Of a stretch of DNA of 64,000 nt, positions 1 to 8,457 are shown in pieces. Every line of letters begins with the position of its first letter. Position 1 is the stretch's first letter. Source of the stretch: Pseudomonas viridiflava (lineage in GTDB: Bacteria; Pseudomonadota; Gammaproteobacteria; Pseudomonadales; Pseudomonadaceae); assembly GCF_900573885.1 (NCBI RefSeq), contig NZ_UPSE01000198.1, positions 372,001 through 436,000 on the forward strand, given 5' to 3'. The notes below the pieces were generated by a model, which was not told where the DNA came from, searched no databases, and saw only the letters and a list, made by a program, of their open reading frames with translations. The position numbers and the translations under genes were made by a program.

Positions 1-143
1 CCGCGCAAGGCATTCAGGACCTGATGCTGGAACTGAGCCGCGACTCGAAAACCGCCTTTCTGGTGGTAACCCACGACCTGCAACTGGCCCAGCAGATGGA
101 CCGCGTGTGGCGTCTGGAAGACGGCAAGTTGGTGGCCGCCTGA
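1..143 (+). CDS. lolD: LolD, lipoprotein-release ABC transporter ATPase (C-terminal end only)
   Basis: This is the last 46 codons of a reading frame that enters from the left edge. It ends in the H-loop region ([12 protein letters not shown]) and the C-terminal helix typical of LolD/MacB-type ATPases. Its TGA stop overlaps the ATG of the next gene (TGATG), a translational coupling expected in a lolC-lolD-lolE operon. LolD would power extraction of outer-membrane lipoproteins from the inner membrane and their transfer to LolA. The Walker A and B motifs lie outside the window, so the name rests on the H-loop and the following lolE. Confidence 0.85.
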   Translation, partial: AQGIQDLMLELSRDSKTAFLVVTHDLQLAQQMDRVWRLEDGKLVAA

Positions 144-1387
144 TGTTCCGCCCGCTCAGTGTATTCATCGGCCTGCGTTACACCGGCGCCAAGCGCCGTA
201 ACCACTTCATCTCGTTTATTTCCCTGACCTCCATGATCGGCCTGGCGCTCGGCGTGCTGGCCATGATCGTGGTGCTGTCGGTAATGAACGGCTTCCAGAA
301 GGAAATGAGCTCGCGCATTCTCGGCATGGTGCCCCACGCCACCATTGCTGGCGTGCAGCCCATCTCAGACTGGCGCCAGATCGCCGACCAGGCCCTGAAA
401 AACCCGCAAGTAACCGCCGCCGTGCCGTTCGCCGAGCTCGAAGGCATGCTCTCGTACAAGGGTTTGATGCAGCCGGTGCAAATCAACGGCATCGACCCCA
501 AGGAAGAAACCAAGGTATCGATCATCGGCCAGCACATCGTGCAGGGCAGCCTGAACGACCTGAAACCCGGCGAGTTCGGCGTGGTGATTGGCGAAATTAC
601 CGCGCGGCGTTTTCGCCTCAACGTCGGCGACAAACTGACCCTGATCATTCCCGAACTGAGCAGCGCACCCGGCGGTATTACCCCGCGTATGCAGCGCCTG
701 AACGTGGTCGGCGTATTCAAAGTCGGCGCCGAGCTGGATGGCTCCATGGCGCTGATCAGCATCGCCGACGCCAGCCAATTGCAGCGTATGCAAAGCGGCC
801 AGGTGCAGAGCGTGCGCCTGGCATTGAAAGACCTGTACCAGGCGCCACAAGTGTCGGCGGCCGTTGCTCAGGGGTTGGGCGAAGGCTACCGCCCAAGCGA
901 CTGGACGCTGACGCAGGGCAGCCTGTTCAGCGCCATGAAAATGGAAAAAACCATGATCGGCCTGCTGCTGTTGCTGATTGTCGCCGTGGCCGCGTTCAAC
1001 ATCATCGCTACGTTGATCATGGTGGTCGCCGACAAAGGCGGCGACATCGCCATCCTGCGCACCCTGGGCGCCACGCCCGGGCAGATCATGGGTGTATTCA
1101 TGGTGCAGGGCACCGTGATCGGCGTGATCGGCACCGTGGTCGGCGGCGTGCTGGGCGTGTTGGCGGCCTTGAACGTGAGCGCACTGGTGGGCTGGATCGA
1201 ACGTATCAGCGGGCAGCAGATATTCAGCTCCGAGGTGTACTTCGTGAGCAACTTGCCGTCGGAACTGCAAGGGCTGGACGTGGTGCTGATTTGCAGTGCG
1301 GCGTTTATTTTGAGCTTCTTGGCGACGCTGTATCCGTCGTGGCGCGCGGCGCAGATTCAGCCGGCTGAGGCGTTGCGGTACGAGTGA
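143..1387 (+). CDS. lolE: LolE/LolC-type lipoprotein-releasing permease
   Basis: This 414-aa protein has the LolC/E architecture: an N-terminal transmembrane helix (about residues 25-50), a long periplasmic MacB-like domain (about 50-265), and a C-terminal FtsX domain with three membrane segments (about 270-400). The N-terminus has the family signature GLRYTGAKRRNHFISFIS. With LolD it forms the complex that releases mature lipoproteins to LolA. The start at 143 overlaps the lolD stop; an upstream in-frame start at 107 lies inside lolD and is unlikely. Third position in a lolCDE order suggests LolE, but LolC and LolE are paralogous and the first gene is not visible. Confidence 0.9.
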   Translation: MFRPLSVFIGLRYTGAKRRNHFISFISLTSMIGLALGVLAMIVVLSVMNGFQKEMSSRILGMVPHATIAGVQPISDWRQIADQALKNPQVTAAVPFAELEGMLSYKGLMQPVQINGIDPKEETKVSIIGQHIVQGSLNDLKPGEFGVVIGEITARRFRLNVGDKLTLIIPELSSAPGGITPRMQRLNVVGVFKVGAELDGSMALISIADASQLQRMQSGQVQSVRLALKDLYQAPQVSAAVAQGLGEGYRPSDWTLTQGSLFSAMKMEKTMIGLLLLLIVAVAAFNIIATLIMVVADKGGDIAILRTLGATPGQIMGVFMVQGTVIGVIGTVVGGVLGVLAALNVSALVGWIERISGQQIFSSEVYFVSNLPSELQGLDVVLICSAAFILSFLATLYPSWRAAQIQPAEALRYE

Positions 1388-1433
1388 GTTTGTGGGGTTT
1401 TTAGGGGTTCTCAGGATCGGCGCCTGACGCTCA

Positions 1434-1538
1434 ATTCTGGATTCCCGCCTTCGCGGGAATGACGGTGGTTAGGGAGTGAGGGTTAGGTACACCAACATTA
1501 AAACTCACACCGTCATTCCCGCGCAGGCGGGAATCCAG
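1434..1538. repeat. Family A palindromic repeat pair (inverted)
   Basis: Two copies of a ~32-bp GC-rich palindrome-containing unit lie downstream of lolE. The copy at 1434-1466 reads TTCCCGCCTTCGCGGGAATG in its core; the copy at 1509-1538 is in the opposite orientation. The same unit occurs about 15 times in this window, mostly as inverted pairs, resembling REP/REPIN elements. The gap between lolE and the convergent atuH (1388-1619) holds nothing else recognisable. Confidence 0.85.
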
Positions 1539-1619
1539 GCTAATGGACAGTATCGACGCTCCGGACAAAACCAACATTCCAACGGGCCACCAAACCCCCA
1601 ACTCCCACAACCCCCCACC

Positions 1620-3446
1620 CTAAAACCGATACTCCCCCCCCTGAATCCCCGCAAACACCCGCCCATCCAACACCTCAAACCCAGCCCCACCCGGCAACCG
1701 CACATACAACGGATCACCCACCCGTTCCGGATCAAACCCCGCCACCTTCAAATCATTCTTCTTGTACTTGAACGTCCCCGTCGTCTCCACCTCGCGCAGC
1801 AGCCGCACAAATAACGGCGCGGCATAGGCCGGCAGTTCGCGGTCCAGATGCGCAGCCAACGCCACGCCATCCAGTTGCTGCCCCGGCGCCAGGCGCAAGG
1901 CGGCCATGCCGCAGCGGCCGTTGGTGCCGGGAATTTCTACGCCATACACCACGGCATCTTCAACACCCGCAAACGCGCCCAGGGCGTTTTCCACTTCGGT
2001 GGTGGACACGTTTTCGCCTTTCCAGCGAAAGGTGTCGCCCAGGCGGTCGACGAATTGGGTGTGTTTGAAGCCGATGTCGCGCATCAGGTCGCCGGTGTTA
2101 AACCAGGCATCGCCTTTTTTAAACACGTTGCGCAAGATCACCGCTTCGCTTTTTGCCGGGTCGGTATAGCCGTCGAAGGGCCACTTGGCGCTGATTTCGG
2201 TGATCAGCAAACCGGGCTCGCCCTTGTCGGCTTTTTGTAGGAAGTTTTTCCGGGTGCGCAGCGGCCGGTCGTTTTCCAGGTCGTAGCGCACGATGGCGTA
2301 GGTGGCCGGCGAGTAGCCGACGGTATTGTCGAAGTTGAACACGTTGGTAAAGCCGATGTTGCCCTCGCTGGAGGCGTAGAACTCGGTGATGCGCTGAATG
2401 CCGAAACGCTGTTTGAACTCGCCCCAGATGGAAGGACGCAAGCCGTTGCCGATCATGCAGGTAAGGGTGTTGCCTTGTTCTTCCGCGCAGGGCGGTTGGT
2501 TGAGCAGGTAGCGGCACAGCTCGCCGATGTAGCCAAAGCAGGTGGCGCGGTAGTGCTGCACGTCTTTCCAGAACGCGCTGGCGGAGAAGCGCCGGCGCAG
2601 GGCAATGGCCGCGCCGCCGGCCAGCGCTGCGCTCCAGCACACGGTGACGGCGTTGTTGTGGTAGCAGGGCAGCGTGAGGTAGAGCACGTCCTGGTCGGTG
2701 AGGCCGAGGCCGGAATGGCCGAAGCCGCCGTAGGCTTTTATCCACTTGCCATGGCTCATGATCGAGGCTTTCGGCAGGCCGGTGGTGCCCGAGGTGTAAA
2801 TCAGAAAGCACGGGTCTTTCAGGCGTACGTTGGCGCTGTCGGCGACGTTGGTGTGTGGCTCGCTCCAGGCCAGGTTCATGAGGTTTTGCCAGCCGTGCGG
2901 GGCGCTGCCCGGCACGTTCAGGCTGTCGCCGTCGTCGATCCAGTAACAGTGGTGATCGCTGCCATGCACCTGATCGCGCACGGCCTCGAACGGTTCGCGC
3001 AGCTCTTCGCCAATGACGAAATGGCTGGGCTTTACCAGGTTCAGGCTGTGCACCAACACCTGGCCGCGCTGGGTGGTGTTGACCAGCGCACCCACCGCGC
3101 CAAGCTTGGCCAGACCGGCTAGCAGCAACAGCACTTCGATGCGGTTTTCCAGCATCACCGCCACCACGCTGCCGTGGCTCACGCCTTGTTTTTTAAGCGC
3201 ACGGGCCAGGCGATTGGCCCAGGCGTTGAACTGCGCGTAGGTGAGCTGGCGCTGTTCTTCCAGCACGGCAGGGCGCTGCGGGTACAGGTCGGCGGCGCGC
3301 TCCAGGGCCCAGGCCAGCGACAGGTTTTTCTCCCGATTGCGAATGCCGGCGTAGTACAGACCCCGCAACATGCGCGGCACGCGGCCAAGGGTGGCGGGCA
3401 AATGGGAGAGGAAGCGGGCAGGGGTGATCAGGTCGGCTTGGCTCAT
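1620..3446 (-). CDS. atuH: AtuH-like long-chain/very-long-chain acyl-CoA synthetase
   Basis: This 608-aa adenylate-forming enzyme would activate a fatty or isoprenoid acid to its CoA thioester with ATP. The AMP-binding core motif YTSGTTGLPK is at residues 217-226. A FYASSEGNIGF motif (A5 region), WFNTGDLM and DRLGDTFRWKGENV follow in the order seen in the FATP/very-long-chain synthetase group. In Pseudomonas aeruginosa a gene of this type (atuH) ends the acyclic terpene cluster; here it is separated from atuG by an oppositely oriented mscS-like gene, so it probably has its own promoter in 3447-3636. Substrate preference cannot be read from sequence; a general fatty acyl-CoA synthetase is the alternative. 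Confidence 0.78.
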   Translation of the reverse strand: MSQADLITPARFLSHLPATLGRVPRMLRGLYYAGIRNREKNLSLAWALERAADLYPQRPAVLEEQRQLTYAQFNAWANRLARALKKQGVSHGSVVAVMLENRIEVLLLLAGLAKLGAVGALVNTTQRGQVLVHSLNLVKPSHFVIGEELREPFEAVRDQVHGSDHHCYWIDDGDSLNVPGSAPHGWQNLMNLAWSEPHTNVADSANVRLKDPCFLIYTSGTTGLPKASIMSHGKWIKAYGGFGHSGLGLTDQDVLYLTLPCYHNNAVTVCWSAALAGGAAIALRRRFSASAFWKDVQHYRATCFGYIGELCRYLLNQPPCAEEQGNTLTCMIGNGLRPSIWGEFKQRFGIQRITEFYASSEGNIGFTNVFNFDNTVGYSPATYAIVRYDLENDRPLRTRKNFLQKADKGEPGLLITEISAKWPFDGYTDPAKSEAVILRNVFKKGDAWFNTGDLMRDIGFKHTQFVDRLGDTFRWKGENVSTTEVENALGAFAGVEDAVVYGVEIPGTNGRCGMAALRLAPGQQLDGVALAAHLDRELPAYAAPLFVRLLREVETTGTFKYKKNDLKVAGFDPERVGDPLYVRLPGGAGFEVLDGRVFAGIQGGEYRF

Positions 3447-3636
3447 GTTCGCGTCGTTATGCTGTTATCGGGAACGAACCTCACTCTAGTTCGCCCGTAC
3501 CGCTTGGACTATGACCGTGGTGCGCCGAGCGGCGGGCAGATGGGCAAATAGCGCGGCAAATACGCAGCAGCCGTCTATACATGAGTGCAGGCTGGCGCAA
3601 TCGCGGCGCAGGCACGGAGCCATCAAGGAGAGCGGC

Positions 3637-5310
3637 ATGGGCAGGGTGTTACAAGGCGTGCTGGGGCTGCTGATGGTGGTGAGCTGTGTGGCCGCCGGGG
3701 CTGCCGAGACCGAGCCCAATGACGACCCCACCCTCACGGCCAGCGACACCACTGCCACCTTGCAGGTGGCCAACCGCACGGTGATGGTGTTTCGCGCCGT
3801 GCTGCTGGGCGAGTCACCGGCCGTGCGAGCGGCGCGGGCCAAGGCGGCGATTGAAGACGTGCTGCAAGACGGCGCCGATATGCCGGTAACCGTACAACCG
3901 GTGCAGCGCAGCTTTATCGTGCTGCTCAACGGCCGCCGCAGTTTTATGGTCACGCCGCTGGATGTCGACCCGCTGGAAGCGCACACCACCGAAGAAGCGG
4001 CCCTGCAGGCGGCCGAGCGGCTGCGCCAGGTGGTGGCCGAAACCCATGAGATCCGTACCTGGAGCGCCATGCTCAAAGCCTTGGGCTACAGCGTGGCGGC
4101 CACCGTGCTGTTTGTGTTGTTGCTGTGGGCCATCCATTGGCTGCGTCGTTCTTTATACAAAGCGCTGCCCATGCTGATGCAGCAAAAGGCCCGCGACCTG
4201 AAAGTCGGCGGCGCACAGATTCTCGACCTGCGTTTTCTCTTCACCCTGGCCAACCGCCTGCTCGACCTGCTGCGCTGGACGCTCGTGCTGCTGCTCGCCT
4301 ACGAATGGCTGAGTTTCGTGCTGTCGCAATTCCCTTATACGCGGCCGTGGGGCGAGCGGCTCAACAGCTACCTGCTCGACTTGCTCAGTTATGTGCTGCA
4401 AGGCGTGGTCAACGCCGTGCCGGGGTTACTGATTGCCGTGCTGATCTTTTTCATCGCGCGCGGTATCAGCGCCTTTGCCCAGCGCCTGCTCAAGCGCGTG
4501 GCGCTGCACAGCCACACGGTGGAATGGCTCAACGAGGAAACCCTGCAACCCACCACGCGCCTCACGGCACTGGGAATCTGGCTGTTCGCCCTGGCGATGG
4601 CCTATCCGTACCTGCCAGGCAGCGGCACAGAGGCGTTCAAGGGGTTGTCGGTGCTGATTGGTTTGATGGTGTCACTCGGCGCTTCGAGCCTGGTGGGCCA
4701 GGCCGCGTCGGGGCTGATCCTGACCTACACGCGCACCTTGCGCATCGGCGAGTTTGTGCGCATTGGCGAGCACGAAGGCACGGTCACGGAAATGGGCATG
4801 TTCACCACGCGTATCCGCACCGGCCTGGGTGAGGTGCTGACGTTGCCGAATTCGATGATCACCGGCGCCGTGACGAAGAATTACTCGCGCGCCGTGCAGG
4901 GCACCGGCTACATCGTCGACACGGTGGTCACCATTGGCTACGACACGCCCTGGCGGCAGGTGGAAGCCATGCTGATCGAGGCCGCACGGCGCACCGACGG
5001 CATCGTCAGCGAGCCTGCGCCGCTGGTGTTCCAGACATCGCTGTCGGATTTCTACCCGGAGTATCGACTGGTGGCCCACGCCATCTTCACCCTGCCGCGT
5101 CCGCGGGCGCTGCTGATGTCTTCCCTGCATGCGCATATCCAGGATGTGTTCAACGAGTACGGCGTGCAGATCATGTCGCCGCATTACCTGGGCGACCCGC
5201 CCGACGCCAAGCTGGTGCCCGAGGAAAACTGGTACTGCGCCCCGGCCCGCCGACCGGTGGCGGGCGAGGGCGGGGACGAGGCTAACGGTCAGTCAACAAA
5301 CAGATCCTGA
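3637..5310 (+). CDS. MscS-family mechanosensitive ion channel protein
   Basis: This 557-aa protein has a cleavable-looking signal peptide (residues 1-22, ending CVAAGAA) and a periplasmic domain of about 150 residues. Several hydrophobic segments follow (about 170-360), then an MscS pore and beta domain with the characteristic run SLGASSLVGQAASGLILTYT and TLPNSMITGAVTKNYSR. Such channels open on membrane tension after hypo-osmotic shock. The ATG at 3637 is chosen because AAGGAG sits 6 bp upstream; the frame is open 42 codons further but has no signal peptide there. The 3' end overlaps the convergent atuG gene by 22 bp. The gene is inserted, in the opposite direction, between atuG and atuH. 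Confidence 0.88.
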   Translation: MGRVLQGVLGLLMVVSCVAAGAAETEPNDDPTLTASDTTATLQVANRTVMVFRAVLLGESPAVRAARAKAAIEDVLQDGADMPVTVQPVQRSFIVLLNGRRSFMVTPLDVDPLEAHTTEEAALQAAERLRQVVAETHEIRTWSAMLKALGYSVAATVLFVLLLWAIHWLRRSLYKALPMLMQQKARDLKVGGAQILDLRFLFTLANRLLDLLRWTLVLLLAYEWLSFVLSQFPYTRPWGERLNSYLLDLLSYVLQGVVNAVPGLLIAVLIFFIARGISAFAQRLLKRVALHSHTVEWLNEETLQPTTRLTALGIWLFALAMAYPYLPGSGTEAFKGLSVLIGLMVSLGASSLVGQAASGLILTYTRTLRIGEFVRIGEHEGTVTEMGMFTTRIRTGLGEVLTLPNSMITGAVTKNYSRAVQGTGYIVDTVVTIGYDTPWRQVEAMLIEAARRTDGIVSEPAPLVFQTSLSDFYPEYRLVAHAIFTLPRPRALLMSSLHAHIQDVFNEYGVQIMSPHYLGDPPDAKLVPEENWYCAPARRPVAGEGGDEANGQSTNRS

Positions 5311-6110
5311 ATCAGCGGACCGCCGTCCGGGTCGAAGCGGTACTGCTCGAACTCACTCTGGCCGTGCTCGCGCAGGATGTCTTCGTCGATCAGCAACCGG
5401 CCGGTAATGGCGCGGCCGCTGCTGGCCAGAATGGCGTGTGCCGCGTCGGCCATGATCGCCGGCACGCGGGCGCGCTTGAAGGCTTCGCGGCTGCCCAGCT
5501 CGAACTCGATGGCGGCGGTGGCGATCATGGTTTTCGGCCACAGCGAATTGACGCTGATGCCGTACTTGGCGAATTCCTCGCTCATGCCCAGGGTCAGCAT
5601 GCTCATGCCGTATTTGGTCACGGTGTAGGGGCCGTGCTGGGCAAACCATTTGCTGTCCATGTTCAGCGGCGGCGACAGGTTGAGAATGTGGCCCTTGCTC
5701 TGTTTCAGATAGGGCAGCGCGGCCTGGCTGCAGACCATCACGGCGCGGGTGTTGATCTGGAAGAGCAGGTCGAAGCGCTTGGGTTGCAGGTGCTCCACGC
5801 CGACCAGCTTGATGGCGCCGGCATTGTTAACCAGCGCGTCAATGCCGCCGAAATGCTCCGCCGCTTTTGCCATGGCAGCCGCTACGGCGGTTTCGTCGCG
5901 CACATCCAGCTGCAACGCCAGCGCTTTGCCGCCCGCCGCTTCGACTTCGGCGGCAACGCTGAAAATCGTGCCCTCGAGCTTGGCGTGGGCCTCGGCGCTT
6001 TTCGCCGCAATCACAATATTGGCGCCATCGGCGGCGGCCTTCAGCGCGATCTCCCGGCCGATGCCACGGCTGGCGCCGGAGATAAACAGGGTTTTGCCGG
6101 ATAGGGACAT
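5289..6110 (-). CDS. atuG: AtuG-like short-chain dehydrogenase/reductase
   Basis: This 273-aa classical SDR has the NAD(P)-binding glycine motif SGASRGIGREIA near residue 10, NNAG near 95 and an intact catalytic YTVTK motif. It resembles the Pseudomonas AtuG/hydroxysteroid-dehydrogenase-like-2 type. In the atu pathway it is assumed to act on an oxidised terpenoid or acyl-CoA intermediate, but its exact substrate is not established. The start at 6110 has AGGAGAT upstream; the longer frame to 6176 runs into repeat DNA. It is the last gene of the contiguous atuA-G run and overlaps the convergent mscS-like gene by 22 bp. Confidence 0.8.
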   Translation of the reverse strand: MSLSGKTLFISGASRGIGREIALKAAADGANIVIAAKSAEAHAKLEGTIFSVAAEVEAAGGKALALQLDVRDETAVAAAMAKAAEHFGGIDALVNNAGAIKLVGVEHLQPKRFDLLFQINTRAVMVCSQAALPYLKQSKGHILNLSPPLNMDSKWFAQHGPYTVTKYGMSMLTLGMSEEFAKYGISVNSLWPKTMIATAAIEFELGSREAFKRARVPAIMADAAHAILASSGRAITGRLLIDEDILREHGQSEFEQYRFDPDGGPLIQDLFVD

Positions 6111-6180
6111 GGGCGTGGATCTCCTGGGGTTTTTGTTGTTTGAAAAGTCCGGGATGTCACAAAACTCTCTGCACAAACAC

Positions 6181-6287
6181 CCGTCATCCCCGCGCAGGCG
6201 GGGATCCAGAGTCGTTCAGGTGAAGGTGATCGCCCTGACATTCTGGATCCCGAATCGTCGGACCGCCGCCTGCGCGGGGATGACGGT
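6181..6287. repeat. Family A repeat pair in the atuF-atuG gap
   Basis: An inverted pair of family A units sits in the 196-bp gap between atuF and atuG. The copy at 6181-6211 is regular. The copy at 6240-6287 is the same sequence interrupted by 15 extra bases (6251-6265) in one arm. The pair could form a stable mRNA hairpin within the atu transcript. Confidence 0.85.
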
Positions 6288-6306
6288 GGCGGGTGGGAAA
6301 CTAGTG

Positions 6307-8298
6307 TCAGGCTGGTGTATCCGCCTCAACCTCCACCAACACCTGCCGACCCTTCACCTGATCGCCTTTAGTGGCCTGCACCCGCCGCACCACGCCATCG
6401 CTGGTGGCTTTAAGCGGATGCTCCATTTTCATCGCCTCCAGCACCACCAGCAGTTGGCCTTTGCTGACGCGCTCACCTTCGCTGACCAGCACTTCGACGA
6501 TGGCGCCATCCATCGGCGCCTTCACCACACCGGATGCCGCAGCGCCGGCAGCGCTCACCGGTTCGTGGGTGACGTCGTGCAGTTCGAGGTTGCCGGCGTG
6601 GCCGTAGAGCCATAGCTGTTGAGCGGTGTGGTGATAGGCCAGACGCTGGCGCACGCCGTCGATATTCACAGTGGCCCAGCGTCCGTCGTTGCTGAGCAGC
6701 TGCACCTCAACCTGCTGCTCGCCAACCTGCGCGAGCAAACGCGGCTGCGGGCCGGACTGTTGCACGCTCAGTTCCACCGGGTATTTGTGTTCCCCGTGTT
6801 TGAGCACAAAACGCCACGGCGCATTGCCCGCGTTGCGCCAGCCGGCCAGCTCGGGCTGGTGCGCGCGGGCCTGGGCGCCGGCTTGGTAGAGCAGGGCGGC
6901 GGCGCTGGCCAGTTCGGCGGCACCTGGCGCTTGCGGGCTCAGGCTCGGGTCGGCATGAAAGTGTTCGGCAATAAACGCAGTGGTGGCGTTGCCGGCAGCG
7001 AACGCCTCGTGGGCCAGCAGGTTGGCCAGAAAGCGCTGGTTACCGTTGACGCCCAGCAGCACGCAATCTTCCACGGCCCGCACCAGCTTGCGCCGCGCTT
7101 CGTCGCGGGTGGCGCCATAGGCGATGACTTTGGCCAGCATGGGGTCGTAGAACGGCGTGATGCGCTGGCCTTCGACCAGGCCGTGGTCGATGCGAATGCC
7201 GTCGAGCAGCGCCGGCTCCCAGCGCAGCACGGCGCCGGTTTGCGGCAGAAAATTATTGGCCGCGTCTTCGGCATACAGGCGCACTTCCAAGGCATGGCCC
7301 GTGAGGCGGATGTCTTCCTGACGCAGCGGCAATGGCTGCCCGGCCGCAACCTGCAGTTGCCAGGCGACCAGGTCCTGGCCGGTGATCAGCTCGGTGACCG
7401 GGTGCTCCACTTGCAGGCGGGTGTTCATTTCCAGAAAGTAGAACTCGCCGCTCCCGTCGAGCAGAAACTCCACCGTGCCGGCGCCCACGTAATTCACCGA
7501 GGCCGCCGCTTTCACCGCCGCTTCGCCCATGGCCTGACGCAGTTCGGGCGTCATCACCGGGCAGGGTGCTTCTTCAACCACTTTCTGATGACGGCGCTGC
7601 ACCGAGCAGTCGCGTTCGCCCAGGTACACGATGTGCCCGTGCTGATCGCCAAACACCTGAATTTCCACATGCCGCGGCTGCAACACGGCGCGCTCCAGAA
7701 TCAGCTCGCCGGAGCCAAACGCGTTTTGCGCCTCGGAGCGCGCGGTGCGAATGTGCGCCAGCAGTTCGCTAGCTTCGGTGACCAGACGCATCCCCCGGCC
7801 GCCACCGCCGGCGCTGGCTTTGATCATCAGCGGATAGCCGATGCGCTCGGCCTCGCGGTTGAGGGTGGCGTCGTCTTGCTCGGCGCCTTCGTAGCCGGGA
7901 ATACACGGCACGCCGGCTTCGAGCATGGCAATTTTCGACAGGCGTTTGCTGCCCATCAGGTGAATGGCTTCAACGGTCGGCCCGATAAACACGATGCCGG
8001 CCGCTTCGCAGGCTTGGGCGAAGGCGGCGTTTTCCGACAGAAAGCCGTAACCCGGATGCACCGCATCGGCGCCGGTTTTTTGCGCGGCGGCGATGATGGC
8101 CTCAATCGACAGATACGACTGATTAACCTGCGCCGGGCCAATGCACACTGCCTGGTCGGCCAACTGCACATGGCGCGCGTCTGCGTCGGCTTCGCTGTAC
8201 ACCGCCACGGTGCGATAGCCCAGGGCGTGGGCGGTGCGCATCACGCGGCAAGCAATTTCGCCGCGGTTGGCGATGAGGATTTTGCTGAAGGCTGGCAT
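6307..8298 (-). CDS. atuF: AtuF, geranyl-CoA carboxylase biotin-containing alpha subunit
   Basis: This 663-aa subunit combines biotin carboxylase and biotin carboxyl carrier functions. The biotin carboxylase N-domain begins at residue 5 (ILIANRGEIACRVMRTA). The ATP-grasp glycine loop SAGGGGRGMR lies near residues 162-171, and the C-terminal biotinyl domain has AMKM with the biotin-accepting lysine at 624. It carboxylates biotin with ATP and bicarbonate, and AtuC then transfers the carboxyl group to cis-geranyl-CoA. Size and order match AtuF; the close paralogue is LiuD (methylcrotonyl-CoA carboxylase), but atu neighbours on both sides favour the geranyl enzyme. It lies 159 bp downstream of atuE, across a family D repeat. 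Confidence 0.88.
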   Translation of the reverse strand: MPAFSKILIANRGEIACRVMRTAHALGYRTVAVYSEADADARHVQLADQAVCIGPAQVNQSYLSIEAIIAAAQKTGADAVHPGYGFLSENAAFAQACEAAGIVFIGPTVEAIHLMGSKRLSKIAMLEAGVPCIPGYEGAEQDDATLNREAERIGYPLMIKASAGGGGRGMRLVTEASELLAHIRTARSEAQNAFGSGELILERAVLQPRHVEIQVFGDQHGHIVYLGERDCSVQRRHQKVVEEAPCPVMTPELRQAMGEAAVKAAASVNYVGAGTVEFLLDGSGEFYFLEMNTRLQVEHPVTELITGQDLVAWQLQVAAGQPLPLRQEDIRLTGHALEVRLYAEDAANNFLPQTGAVLRWEPALLDGIRIDHGLVEGQRITPFYDPMLAKVIAYGATRDEARRKLVRAVEDCVLLGVNGNQRFLANLLAHEAFAAGNATTAFIAEHFHADPSLSPQAPGAAELASAAALLYQAGAQARAHQPELAGWRNAGNAPWRFVLKHGEHKYPVELSVQQSGPQPRLLAQVGEQQVEVQLLSNDGRWATVNIDGVRQRLAYHHTAQQLWLYGHAGNLELHDVTHEPVSAAGAAASGVVKAPMDGAIVEVLVSEGERVSKGQLLVVLEAMKMEHPLKATSDGVVRRVQATKGDQVKGRQVLVEVEADTPA

Positions 8299-8335
8299 GT
8301 TAGTGGGCTCCTTTTCTTATTGTGTTTGCAGGTTG

Positions 8336-8452
8336 CCCTCTCCCCCAGCCCCTCTCCCCTGATCCGGGCGACCGCCTGCAGGCGAGGGGAGACAAGCCGC
8401 GTACGGTCAAGTCCCCTCTCCCCTGGTGGGAGAGGGTTAGGGAGAGGGGGGA
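8336..8452. repeat. Family D repeat in the atuE-atuF gap
   Basis: A ~117-bp element rich in CCCTCTCCC and its complement GGGAGAGGG fills the gap between atuE and atuF. It has an outer complementary pair and an inner one, so it can fold as a double hairpin. Three further copies occur at 23637-23764, 29387-29499 and 31923-32035. Confidence 0.8.
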
Positions 8453-8457
8453 GGCCA

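Noticed and set aside
1476..1814. A 112-codon frame rich in Pro/His/Arg across the family A repeat and the end of atuH.
   Set aside because: It is low-complexity translation of repeat and antisense DNA with no start signal.
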